Assembly: GCF_001042485.2 (NCBI RefSeq)
Contig: NZ_LBMN02000006.1
Location: forward strand, 33,915 to 97,914
DNA: 64,000 nucleotides
Direction of reading: 5' to 3'
Source of the DNA: Bacillus paralicheniformis
GTDB taxonomy: Bacteria; Bacillota; Bacilli; Bacillales; Bacillaceae
Shown: positions 17,761-26,368 of the stretch, piece by piece
Numbering within the stretch: position 1 is the stretch's first letter
How the letters are laid out: each line of letters opens with the position of its first letter
Position numbers and translations under genes: made by a program
Notes under the pieces: generated by a model
What the model saw: only the letters and a program-made list of their open reading frames with translations
Told to the model about the DNA's origin: nothing
Database searches by the model: none

Positions 17761-19169
17761 TTAAACAGCACTTTTAATGCGGTTTGCAGCTGAAGATCGT
17801 TCTTTTCTTTCATCTTTTTCTCTTCAATCCGCAGGTTCATTGTATTTGCCGTTTTTTGGTCAATGATGCCCGTTTGTTTCAGCTTGTTTTCAGCCTGAAA
17901 CGCCATGACGGCTTTTTTTGTGCCTTTACTGTAATAGCCGTCTTCCCGGCCGGGGACAAACCCGAGTCCTTTCAGCAGGTGCTGTGCCCGCTTAATTTCA
18001 TTGTTGTTCATATCCGGCTTGAGAGGCTCCTTCAGCTGTACAGGCCCCACCGAGAAATATGCAGGCTGGGCGACTGGAACGGTCGGCTGAATTCCCTGCT
18101 TATGGATCCAATTCCCTTTAGGCGTCAGCCATTTATACAGCGTCAGCTTAATATTGCTTCCGTCTCCCATCGGAACCGCTTGCTGGACGGTTCCCTTTCC
18201 AAAGGAAGGATCGCCCACCACGTCGTAACCCTCGGCTTCTTTTAATGCACCTGCAAGAATTTCCGACGCTGAAGCGCTGCCCTTGTCCGTAATCACGCTC
18301 ACAGGATATGGTTTTTTCTCTTTTAATTTTGAAAAGTATTGTTTTTTATTTCCGTTTCTTTCGGCGATTTGTATATATGGATGATCTTTTGTCACAAAAT
18401 GTTTTAAAATGTCTTCAACGCTTTGCAAGTATCCGCCCGGATTGCCTCTTACATCCAAAACGAGCCCTTTTATTCCCTTTTTCTCAAGCTTTTTCAGTTC
18501 AGCAGTAAAATCTTTTGCCGTATGTTCGGAAAAGGAAGATATTGCGATATAGCCGACAGGTTTGTCCTGTATTTTTTTAATGGAAGCAAATACCGTTTCC
18601 AGCGGAATTTCATCGCGCTTAATTGTAAATGTCAGCTGATCTTTCATGCCGGGCCGATGAACTTTCAGCGTAACCGTCGACCCCTTTTTGCCCCTGATCT
18701 TTAATACGGCGTCATTCAAATCCATTCCGGCCATGGAATCGCCGTCGATACTGATGATTTCATCGTTCGGCTTTAATCCGGCTTTCTCTGCCGGAGACTG
18801 TTTAAAAGGAGAAACGATAATGATTTTCCTGTCTTCCATTCCGATTTCTGCGCCGATTCCTTCAAAAGAGGAATCAAGGGAATCTGAAAACCGCTTTGCC
18901 GTCTGTTTATCCATATAAACCGAGTATGGGTCATTCAATGTTGAAAGCATGCCCTGTATGGCTCCTTCCAACAGCTTTTCCCTGTCGACCTGCTCTACAT
19001 ATTCATTTGAAATCAGGTCATACGCTTTCTCAATTTTCTCCAATTCGTTTCTGACGGCAGCCGCTGATGCTTTTGGAACGGCATCATGAAACGGAATCGG
19101 ACCGGCGCCTGTTACCAAGCCGCATAACAGGCTGAGCGCAATGATGAGCCGTGCAATCTTCTGATTCAT
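17751..19169 (-). CDS. ctpB: Carboxy-terminal processing protease CtpB
   Basis: A 472-residue secreted S41 protease: signal peptide (IARLIIALSLLCGLVTG), PDZ domain near residues 95-180 (SPAEKAGLKPNDEIISIDG), the tail-specific protease core with the Ser-Lys dyad (SASASEILAG and GDPSFGKGTVQQ, about 305-335), and a C-terminal peptidoglycan-binding-like domain (IKRAQHLLKGLGF). In B. subtilis CtpB cleaves SpoIVFA between the two spore membranes and triggers pro-sigma K processing. Start ATG with AGGAGG upstream. A CATAATA resembling a sigma G -10 lies about 50 nt before the start, but I see no matching -35. Confidence 0.93.
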   Translation of the reverse strand: MNQKIARLIIALSLLCGLVTGAGPIPFHDAVPKASAAAVRNELEKIEKAYDLISNEYVEQVDREKLLEGAIQGMLSTLNDPYSVYMDKQTAKRFSDSLDSSFEGIGAEIGMEDRKIIIVSPFKQSPAEKAGLKPNDEIISIDGDSMAGMDLNDAVLKIRGKKGSTVTLKVHRPGMKDQLTFTIKRDEIPLETVFASIKKIQDKPVGYIAISSFSEHTAKDFTAELKKLEKKGIKGLVLDVRGNPGGYLQSVEDILKHFVTKDHPYIQIAERNGNKKQYFSKLKEKKPYPVSVITDKGSASASEILAGALKEAEGYDVVGDPSFGKGTVQQAVPMGDGSNIKLTLYKWLTPKGNWIHKQGIQPTVPVAQPAYFSVGPVQLKEPLKPDMNNNEIKRAQHLLKGLGFVPGREDGYYSKGTKKAVMAFQAENKLKQTGIIDQKTANTMNLRIEEKKMKEKNDLQLQTALKVLFNKK

Positions 19170-19261
19170 CCTATACCTCCTCTTCTGCCTGCACTATATT
19201 TTGTTGCTTGAAGTATTATGCGCAAAAACCGCCCGTATCATGTAATCGATTTTCCATTCAC

Positions 19262-19291
19262 AGCAAAAAAACTGCCGGATTGCCGGCAGCT
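19262..19291 (-). terminator. Terminator of the ycsA-like gene
   Basis: On the reverse strand CTGCCGG-caat-CCGGCAG is followed by TTTTTTT. Confidence 0.9.
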
Positions 19292-19296
19292 TTTGC

Positions 19297-20355
19297 TTAT
19301 ATAGTCTTCACACGCTTGATGATTTCTTCTGTCACTTCATCCGTCGTACTTGAACCGCCGATATCAGGCGTCAAGTAACCGCTTTTTAGAACGTCTTCGA
19401 TCACGTCAAGCAATCTGGCACCGAGTTCTTCTTCTCCAAAATGATCAAGCATCATTTTAGCCGTCCAAATTTGGCCGATCGGGTTTGCAATTCCTTTGCC
19501 GATAATATCCGGGGCAGAGCCGTGCACAGGCTCAAACATGGACGGATATTTGCCGTTTACATTGATATTGGCGGCCGGTGCCACGCCTATACTCCCCATA
19601 ATCGCCGCCCCGATATCGGTCAAAATATCACCGAATAAGTTGCTGGCAACAATGACGTCAAGCTTCTCCGGCTTCGTTACAAAAAAGGCCGACAGCGCGT
19701 CAATGTGCTGCGAATCAGCGGTAATGCCAGGGTAGTCTTTTGCCGTGTTCGCAAAGACTTCATCCCAAAAAGGCATTGAATATACGATTCCGTTCGATTT
19801 TGTTGCGCTTGTGACATGCTTTTTCCGTTTAGCCGCCAACTCAAATGCAAAGCGCATCGCCCTCTCCGCCCCTTTTCTTGAAAAAACGGCATTTTGGATG
19901 GCGATTTCATCTTCATCTCTGAAGATTCTGCCTCCGATCGAGCTGTATTCCCCTTCACTGTTTTCCCTGACGACAAGAAGATCGAAATCTTTTGGATTGG
20001 CCAGCGGAGACTTGATTCCTTGCAAATATTTCGCAGGTCTAACATTGATGACCTGTTCAAATTCGCGGCGGATTTTAATGAGCAGCCCCCATAGGGAAAT
20101 ATGGTCGGGGACAAGCTTGCTGTTTCCTACCGCTCCAAGGAAGATGCTGTCGAACTCTTTCAGCTGCTCCATACCGTCATCGGGCATCATTTCCCCGTGT
20201 TCCAAATAATACTCGCAGCTGTATGGAAACTCCGTAAACCGAAATGAGAGTCCTCCGTGAACATCAGAAACCGCTTTCAAAACTCGCTGTGCAGCAGGTA
20301 CGACTTCTTTTCCTACTCCGTCACCGGGTATGCTGGCAATGTTGAATACTTTCAT
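19297..20355 (-). CDS. ycsA: Tartrate/D-malate dehydrogenase of the YcsA/isocitrate dehydrogenase family
   Basis: A 352-residue NAD-dependent beta-decarboxylating dehydrogenase. Family marks are IPGDGVGKEV at the start, the substrate-binding arginine region INVRPAKYL, RENSEGEYS (about 137), the catalytic Tyr-Lys area, and DILTDIGAAIMG plus EPVHGSAPDI near 250-290. YcsA-like enzymes oxidise tartrate or D-malate; the exact substrate cannot be fixed from sequence. Start ATG with GGGGATG upstream. It is a single-gene unit with a strong promoter, two overlapping palindromes at the transcription start and a terminator. I recall ycsA elsewhere in B. subtilis, so its place between ctpB and ftsX looks like an insertion. 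Confidence 0.85.
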   Translation of the reverse strand: MKVFNIASIPGDGVGKEVVPAAQRVLKAVSDVHGGLSFRFTEFPYSCEYYLEHGEMMPDDGMEQLKEFDSIFLGAVGNSKLVPDHISLWGLLIKIRREFEQVINVRPAKYLQGIKSPLANPKDFDLLVVRENSEGEYSSIGGRIFRDEDEIAIQNAVFSRKGAERAMRFAFELAAKRKKHVTSATKSNGIVYSMPFWDEVFANTAKDYPGITADSQHIDALSAFFVTKPEKLDVIVASNLFGDILTDIGAAIMGSIGVAPAANINVNGKYPSMFEPVHGSAPDIIGKGIANPIGQIWTAKMMLDHFGEEELGARLLDVIEDVLKSGYLTPDIGGSSTTDEVTEEIIKRVKTI

Positions 20356-20376
20356 TAGATCATCCCCTATTCAAAT

Positions 20377-20432
20377 AGTCGACTGTCGACAGGTGTCACT
20401 TTCATTCTATACCTTGTGTTATTTTCTGACAA
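20377..20432 (-). promoter_or_regulatory. Strong promoter and palindromic operator of the ycsA-like gene
   Basis: On the reverse strand TTGTCA (20427-20432), a 17-bp spacer and TAGAAT (20404-20409) form a good sigma A promoter. Just downstream are overlapping perfect palindromes, CTGTCGACAG (20383-20392) and AGTCGACT (20377-20384), placed like an operator for a repressor not seen in this window. Confidence 0.7.
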
Positions 20433-20465
20433 GAACAAATTTTGAAGCATCTCGATTTGAATAAC

Positions 20466-20502
20466 AAAAAGCCGATTCGGTCCATTTCCGGACGAATCGG
20501 CT
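20466..20502 (-). terminator. Terminator of the M23 hydrolase gene
   Basis: GCCGATTCG.TCC...GGA.CGAATCGGC with an A/T run on each side lies just after the stop codon. Confidence 0.85.
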
Positions 20503-20509
20503 TTCATTT

Positions 20510-21760
20510 TTAAAGCGGTATATAATTGGCCGGGTCAACAGCATTGGATTTCGCGTTGTTCCAAAGGCCTTTATGAATTTCAAAGTGAAGATGCTGCCCG
20601 TAGGATTGGCCTGTATTTCCCATCGTTCCGATCACTTGTCCCTGTTCAACACGCTGGCCTGTCTGCACTTTAATCGAAGACATGTGAGCGTAGACCGTCT
20701 GATATGTTTGCCCGTTGATATTATGGGTAATAAACACAACATTGCCGTAGCTGGACGAGTAATGGGCGTTATAGACCGTTCCGGCGGCTGCCGCATGAAT
20801 CGGAACACCTGAACCGCGCTTGGCGATATCTACGCCGAAGTGATTCCCGAGCGAACGATTTCCGAACCCGGAAGTAAATGTGCCGGAAGCAGGACGGATA
20901 AAGCCTGAGCTGCTTGGTGCCGACGGTTTAGAAGAAGAGGCTTCCGATTGGCCGCTTGAAGCCCGGCGGCTCGCTTCAGCTTCCTGCTTTTTCCGATGCG
21001 CCTCTTCAGCTTTGATCGCTTCATCCTGACGCTTTAAAATTTCTGCTTCATTTTCGAGTGAACCAAGTTCTTCATGCGCATGATCTTTATCTTGCTTCAC
21101 TTTTTTCATGACGTTTGCTTTCTCTTTTTGCTGCTTGTCGAGCGTCTTTTTTAAATCTTCCAGGTCTTTGAGCGCTTTTTCAAGGCTTTCAAGATCCTTG
21201 CTCAGCTTTGTCTCCTTTTCCTCAACAAGCTGAAGATCGCGCTTTTGCTCTTCCATCAGGTCTTTATCAGCTTCGACAATTGTCGAAACCGCACCCGCAC
21301 GGCTGATGAAATCCCCAAAGCTTTTCGAGCCGAGAAGCACATCTATGTATTGAACGGAACCGCCGTTTTCCTGCATGGAGCGAACCCGGTCTTTCAATAT
21401 TTTATTGCGTTTTTCAATCTTTTCTTTAAGCTTTTTGATTTGCTTTTTCAGCTCTTCAATGCTTTTCTTTGTTTGGTCGATTTCTTCGTTTTTCTTTTCC
21501 AGCTTTTCATTCGTGTTCGTCATCTGACGGTCGATTTTCTCGATCTCGCTTTTCAGGCCTGCTTCTTTTGATTCAAGCTTTGAAAGCTCCTGTTTCTTTT
21601 TCTCGAGTTTTGACTCGTTTTCAGATTTCTTGCTTTGAACGTCGCTCTTTTCTTTCTCCAAGTCTTCATAAGCTAAAGCATGGTTGCTTTTTAGGGGGAT
21701 CAGCACTGCCGACGATCCGAGCACAGCGGTCAGCCCCAGCGTCATAAGCTTTCTTTTCAA
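20510..21760 (-). CDS. Secreted coiled-coil M23 endopeptidase (EnvC/PcsB-like), probable FtsEX partner
   Basis: A 416-residue exported protein: signal peptide to about residue 30 (LGLTAVLGSSAVLIP...HALA), a long charged coiled coil (about 32-270) resembling the CwlO N terminus, a Ser-rich linker, and a C-terminal LytM/M23 domain from about 290. The zinc ligands HFGVD and HLHFE are intact, so it should cut peptide cross-links in peptidoglycan. Start TTG 21760 with AAGGAGGAA upstream. It directly follows ftsE-ftsX, and FtsEX activates such coiled-coil hydrolases in many bacteria, so I infer that it is driven by this FtsEX. In B. subtilis, FtsEX acts on CwlO encoded elsewhere, and I do not remember this gene at this place there. 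Confidence 0.85.
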   Translation of the reverse strand: MKRKLMTLGLTAVLGSSAVLIPLKSNHALAYEDLEKEKSDVQSKKSENESKLEKKKQELSKLESKEAGLKSEIEKIDRQMTNTNEKLEKKNEEIDQTKKSIEELKKQIKKLKEKIEKRNKILKDRVRSMQENGGSVQYIDVLLGSKSFGDFISRAGAVSTIVEADKDLMEEQKRDLQLVEEKETKLSKDLESLEKALKDLEDLKKTLDKQQKEKANVMKKVKQDKDHAHEELGSLENEAEILKRQDEAIKAEEAHRKKQEAEASRRASSGQSEASSSKPSAPSSSGFIRPASGTFTSGFGNRSLGNHFGVDIAKRGSGVPIHAAAAGTVYNAHYSSSYGNVVFITHNINGQTYQTVYAHMSSIKVQTGQRVEQGQVIGTMGNTGQSYGQHLHFEIHKGLWNNAKSNAVDPANYIPL

Positions 21761-21833
21761 CCTTGGTTCCTCCTTGCCTTCAGAATCAAGGGAGCCCGGC
21801 GCTTTGCAGGCATCCCAGCTTTAAACATGATAC

Positions 21834-21853
21834 AACCGGCGAGAGCGCCGGTT
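21834..21853 (-). terminator. GC-rich hairpin between ftsX and the M23 gene
   Basis: AACCGGCG-ctct-CGCCGGTT starts at the ftsX stop codon but lacks a T run. It could stabilise the upstream message or attenuate reading into the hydrolase gene. Confidence 0.45.
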
Positions 21854-22743
21854 TAAACTTTTAAGAATTTGCGAATCGACATCAAGCTTCCCCATACACC
21901 GATAACGGCTCCGATCAGCACAAGGATCGCTGAAATTTGGAAGACGAACGGATTGTACGGCAAGAGCTGTATGAATGTGCCCTGAACTTTCGGAGCGATC
22001 CACTTAACGGCATGATGATACGTTCCGAGCAAAATAGCGATCGGAATGATAGAACCGCATACGCCTAAGAGCAGACCTTCAATGAAGAACGGCCAGCGAA
22101 TGAACCAGTTTGTCGCGCCTACAAGTTTCATAATCTCGATTTCTTTGCGTCTTGCAAAAATCGTGATTTTGATCGTATTAGAGATTAAAAACATCGCCGT
22201 AAACAGCAGGCCGACAACCAATGCAATCCCGATTACTTTGGTGACACCGCTGATTTTAAACAGGCGGTCTACCTGCTCCTGCCCGTATGTCACCTTATAG
22301 ACGTTGGTCAGCTTCTCAAGCTTCTTGGCAGCTTTCGGTGTGTCTTGAGGGTCTTTTGTTTTTACGACAAATGCATCGTTCAGCGGGTTTTCCTGCTCGA
22401 ACATTGCAAAGAATTTCCCGTCTTCGCCAAAGCTGTCTTTCAGGTTTTTCAGCTCTTCATCTTTAGATGAATATTTGACACTGCTGATTTCCGGTATTTG
22501 TTTAATTTCTTTTTCCAATGTATTTTTTTGGTCCTGGTTGGCCGTCAAGTCAACAAGCACTTTGACTTCGACTTCCTGTTCGGCTTTTAATGTCATATTG
22601 TATACGTTCAGCATGATGACCATGAACACGCCGACCAAGATAAGTGTAACTGTTACAGCACTGATGGATGCGAAAGTCATCCACGCGTTTCTCCCGAGAG
22701 ATTTTAAGCTCTCGCGCAAATGCCGTCCGAGAGTTCTAATCAT
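21853..22743 (-). CDS. ftsX: FtsX, membrane subunit of the FtsEX complex
   Basis: A 296-residue protein with four membrane helices: one after the N terminus (WMTFASISAVTVTLILVGVF), a large extracellular loop (about 55-165) that contacts the hydrolase, and three C-terminal helices (GIALVVGLLFTAMFLI, LLLGVCGSIIPIAILLG, AILVLIGAVIGVWG). Start ATG 22743 overlaps the ftsE stop by 8 nt and has GAGGGGAG about 10 nt upstream; earlier in-frame starts lie on that site. FtsEX couples ATP hydrolysis to activation of a wall hydrolase, controlling elongation and entry into sporulation in B. subtilis. Confidence 0.95.
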   Translation of the reverse strand: MIRTLGRHLRESLKSLGRNAWMTFASISAVTVTLILVGVFMVIMLNVYNMTLKAEQEVEVKVLVDLTANQDQKNTLEKEIKQIPEISSVKYSSKDEELKNLKDSFGEDGKFFAMFEQENPLNDAFVVKTKDPQDTPKAAKKLEKLTNVYKVTYGQEQVDRLFKISGVTKVIGIALVVGLLFTAMFLISNTIKITIFARRKEIEIMKLVGATNWFIRWPFFIEGLLLGVCGSIIPIAILLGTYHHAVKWIAPKVQGTFIQLLPYNPFVFQISAILVLIGAVIGVWGSLMSIRKFLKV

Positions 22744-23422
22744 AAGAACCATACTCCCCTCTAGCTTCATCACGCACAATGACCCCGTCTTCGATTGCGA
22801 TGACCCGTTTCTTCATGGTGTTTACGATTTCTTTGTTATGAGTCGCCATAACGACTGTTGTTCCGCGGTTGTTGATCTCCTCGAGCGTCTTCATGATTTC
22901 CCAAGACGTCTCAGGGTCAAGGTTTCCCGTCGGCTCGTCAGCGATCACGACATCAGGGTCGTTGACGATTGACCGTGCAATTGAAACCCGTTGCTGTTCT
23001 CCCCCGGACAGCTGATCAGGGAATTGCCTTGCTTTGTGCTTCAGCTGGACAAGATCAAGCACTTCAAGCACTTTTTTTCTGATCACCTCTGGACGCTCCC
23101 CGATGACCTCTAAAGCAAATGCAACATTTTCAAACACCGTCAGCTTTGGCAGCAGTTTAAAGTCCTGGAATACAACGCCGATTTTCCTTCTGATAAAAGG
23201 AATCTCTTTTTCTTTGAGCTGCGCCAAATTTTTATTGTTTATGACAATCTTCCCTTTGGAAGGCTTTTCTTCGCGGTAAATCATTTTAATGAAGGTTGAT
23301 TTTCCTGCTCCGCTCGGTCCTACAACATAAACAAATTCCCCGGGATATATAGAGATGCTTATTCCGTTCAGCGCCGAGACCCCGTTGGAATAAGTCTTAT
23401 ATACATCTTTTATTTCGATCAT
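22736..23422 (-). CDS. ftsE: FtsE, ATPase of the FtsEX complex
   Basis: A 228-residue ABC ATPase with Walker A GPSGAGKST (about residue 36), signature LSGGEQQR, Walker B VVIADEPTGN and the switch histidine in MATHNKE. Length is normal. ATG start, with modest ribosome binding sequence AGGTGATTAC. First gene of ftsE-ftsX and probably of the unit that includes the M23 gene. A TATAAT (23541-23546 region, reverse strand) in the 280-nt upstream gap may be its -10, but I see no matching -35. Confidence 0.97.
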   Translation of the reverse strand: MIEIKDVYKTYSNGVSALNGISISIYPGEFVYVVGPSGAGKSTFIKMIYREEKPSKGKIVINNKNLAQLKEKEIPFIRRKIGVVFQDFKLLPKLTVFENVAFALEVIGERPEVIRKKVLEVLDLVQLKHKARQFPDQLSGGEQQRVSIARSIVNDPDVVIADEPTGNLDPETSWEIMKTLEEINNRGTTVVMATHNKEIVNTMKKRVIAIEDGVIVRDEARGEYGSYD

Positions 23423-23702
23423 GTAATCACCTAATCTTCTATGTTTATACGGTCATACTCTTCGAAAGGACATGTCGTTTTGTGTCCTGCTAAATTCACG
23501 GTAAACGGTATTGATCCAAGCCCTTTTTCAACAACACCCATTATACGTCAAGATTAGACAAAATGATATTACAGTTTTGTTTCAATGCCGACATAAGTTA
23601 TAGGAAAAACGCAAAATCAGACAAAAAATTTGTACTTTGGGCCTTTTCTGAGATAAAAGAACTTGTTTTTTTCGTTCTTTAATAGGTATAAAGGCCTTTT
23701 CA

Positions 23703-23744
23703 ACAAAAAAAGAACCTTTTTCACCCGAATGTGAAGAAGGTTCT
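23703..23744 (-). terminator. Terminator of cccB
   Basis: AGAACCTT...AAGGTTCT followed by TTTTTTT on the reverse strand, 28 nt after the cccB stop. Confidence 0.85.
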
Positions 23745-23771
23745 CTTCGCCTCCTGACCGGCAAGGCATTC

Positions 23772-24098
23772 TTATTTTTTCTCTGAAAGCCACTTCGCGA
23801 CCGCTTCAGCTTCTTTTTCGTCTACAAGATTGCCAGGCATTCCGCCGCGGCCGTTGACTACAATGTCTTTAATTTCGCTTTCCTTATACTTGCCGCCAAC
23901 TTCTTTCAAGCTCGGGGCGGAACCGCCGGACAAATCCTTACCATGGCAGCCTGTGCAGTTTTGCTGGTAAATCTCTTCCCCGTCCGTTGCAGTTGCTTGC
24001 CCGCCTGTGTTTTTCTCTTTGCTTTCATTGTTATTGCCCCCGCAGGCAGCCAGCACAAAAGAAACAGCCATAAACAGAGTAAACAGCTTCATTTTCAT
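23772..24098 (-). CDS. cccB: Cytochrome c-551, membrane lipoprotein
   Basis: A 108-residue c-type cytochrome. The signal sequence ends in a lipobox (FVLAAC, Cys near 19), so it is lipid-anchored on the outer face of the membrane. After a Ser/Thr/Lys linker comes the heme site CTGCH (about 53-57) and the distal Met ligand in GRGGMPG. It carries electrons to the caa3 oxidase. The start MKMKLF and the end AVAKWLSEKK match B. subtilis CccB as remembered. A single-gene unit before ftsE. Confidence 0.95.
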   Translation of the reverse strand: MKMKLFTLFMAVSFVLAACGGNNNESKEKNTGGQATATDGEEIYQQNCTGCHGKDLSGGSAPSLKEVGGKYKESEIKDIVVNGRGGMPGNLVDEKEAEAVAKWLSEKK

Positions 24099-24146
24099 TT
24101 TTTTAAGTCAGCTCCTTTAACAAGTCAACCTTTATTATAACCTCGA

Positions 24147-25001
24147 TTACGCGCGTTTAAAACCCTCGCCAAGCACCTCTGAAGCATCCATCGCAATGAC
24201 AAATGCAGACTCATCAATGTGTTTCACGAGTTGTTTCAGCTTTGTGAACTCGGTCTGGCCGACCACGCACATCAAAATGGGCCGCTCATCATCTGTATAG
24301 CCTCCGACCGCTGATATTTTCGTAATCCCTCTGTCAATTTTATTCAGTACCGCATGTCGAACTTCCTCTTCCCGGTTGGTAATGATCATCGCCATTTTGG
24401 AACGGTTCAGCCCGACCTGGATAACATCGATGGTTTTGCTTGATATATAAACGCCAAGCATAGCATACAGTCCCTGTTCGATGTTAAAAACAAACATCGC
24501 CGACAGGACGATCGTTCCGTCGATCAGCGCCAAACATTTGCCTTGCGAAAGCCCGGTGTACTTATGAATGATTTGCGCAGCCAGCGCAGTCCCGCCTGTA
24601 GAACCCCTTCCGAGAAAGACCATCCCGATACCAACTCCGATGCCGACACCGCCGAAAATGGCGGCTAAGAGCGGATTCTCTGTCGCCGGAGCAATGTCCC
24701 GTGTCATATATACGATAAAGGGGAGAAAAACAGACCCGACAAGCGTTTTAATGCCGAATTTTCCTCCGAGTATGAGAATCCCGGCAATAAATAAAGGAAT
24801 ATTAAATGCCCATTGCACATAGGCAGCTTCAAAGCCGAATGATTGCAAAATGGTGCTGATGCCGCTGACTCCGCCGGCTGCAATCCGGTTGGGAAGCAGA
24901 AACATATTAAATGTCATAGCGACGACAGCTGATCCAAACAGGATATAGCCGTAGTCACGCAACACCGCAAACAATTGATGTCTCGTTTTATCCATATTCA
25001 T
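24147..25001 (-). CDS. yvjA: YitT/DUF2179-family membrane protein YvjA
   Basis: A 284-residue protein with five to six membrane helices (GYILFGSAVVAMTFNMFLLP, QWAFNIPLFIAGILILGG, LLAAIFGGVGIGVGIGMVF) and a C-terminal cytoplasmic DUF2179 domain (SKMAMIITNREEEVRHAVL...VIAMDASEVLG). Function unknown; members are common in Bacillus. Start ATG 25001 is chosen for GGAGG 9 nt upstream; the GTG at 25019 would precede that site. Confidence 0.88.
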   Translation of the reverse strand: MNMDKTRHQLFAVLRDYGYILFGSAVVAMTFNMFLLPNRIAAGGVSGISTILQSFGFEAAYVQWAFNIPLFIAGILILGGKFGIKTLVGSVFLPFIVYMTRDIAPATENPLLAAIFGGVGIGVGIGMVFLGRGSTGGTALAAQIIHKYTGLSQGKCLALIDGTIVLSAMFVFNIEQGLYAMLGVYISSKTIDVIQVGLNRSKMAMIITNREEEVRHAVLNKIDRGITKISAVGGYTDDERPILMCVVGQTEFTKLKQLVKHIDESAFVIAMDASEVLGEGFKRA

Positions 25002-25158
25002 ATCTGTCATCCTCCGCACGATTCGTTACCAATCGAGAGTATAGCATTTAGCTTATTGTAAGTAAATAACAGCCAAATAACGTATTAATCGGATAAAGCG
25101 GCAGAGGGACAAAGCTTCTTACGGCTTAGGCTGAACATATCCAGGCGGATTTACCCGC

Positions 25159-25195
25159 AAAAAAAAGACACATCTCACAATATGGATGTGTCTTT
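25159..25195 (-). terminator. Terminator of prfB
   Basis: AAAGACACATC...GATGTGTCTTT with flanking A/T run, just after the prfB stop. Confidence 0.85.
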
Positions 25196-25202
25196 CTCCA
25201 AT

Positions 25203-26304
<1,102 letters not shown>

Positions 26305-26344
26305 TATTCTTTCACCTCATCATATATTTCAGCCGATTCAAAAT

Positions 26345-26368
26345 AAAAAGAGGCTAGCACCTCTTTTT
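26345..26368 (-). terminator. Terminator-like hairpin after secA
   Basis: AAAAAGAGG-tgctagc-CTCTTTTT overlaps the secA stop and lies before prfB. In B. subtilis the two genes are partly co-transcribed, so read-through is likely. Confidence 0.75.

Noticed and set aside
17524..17793. An 89-codon plus-strand frame in the swrA upstream region
   Set aside because: It has no ribosome binding site and runs through the ctpB terminator into the ctpB coding sequence on the other strand.
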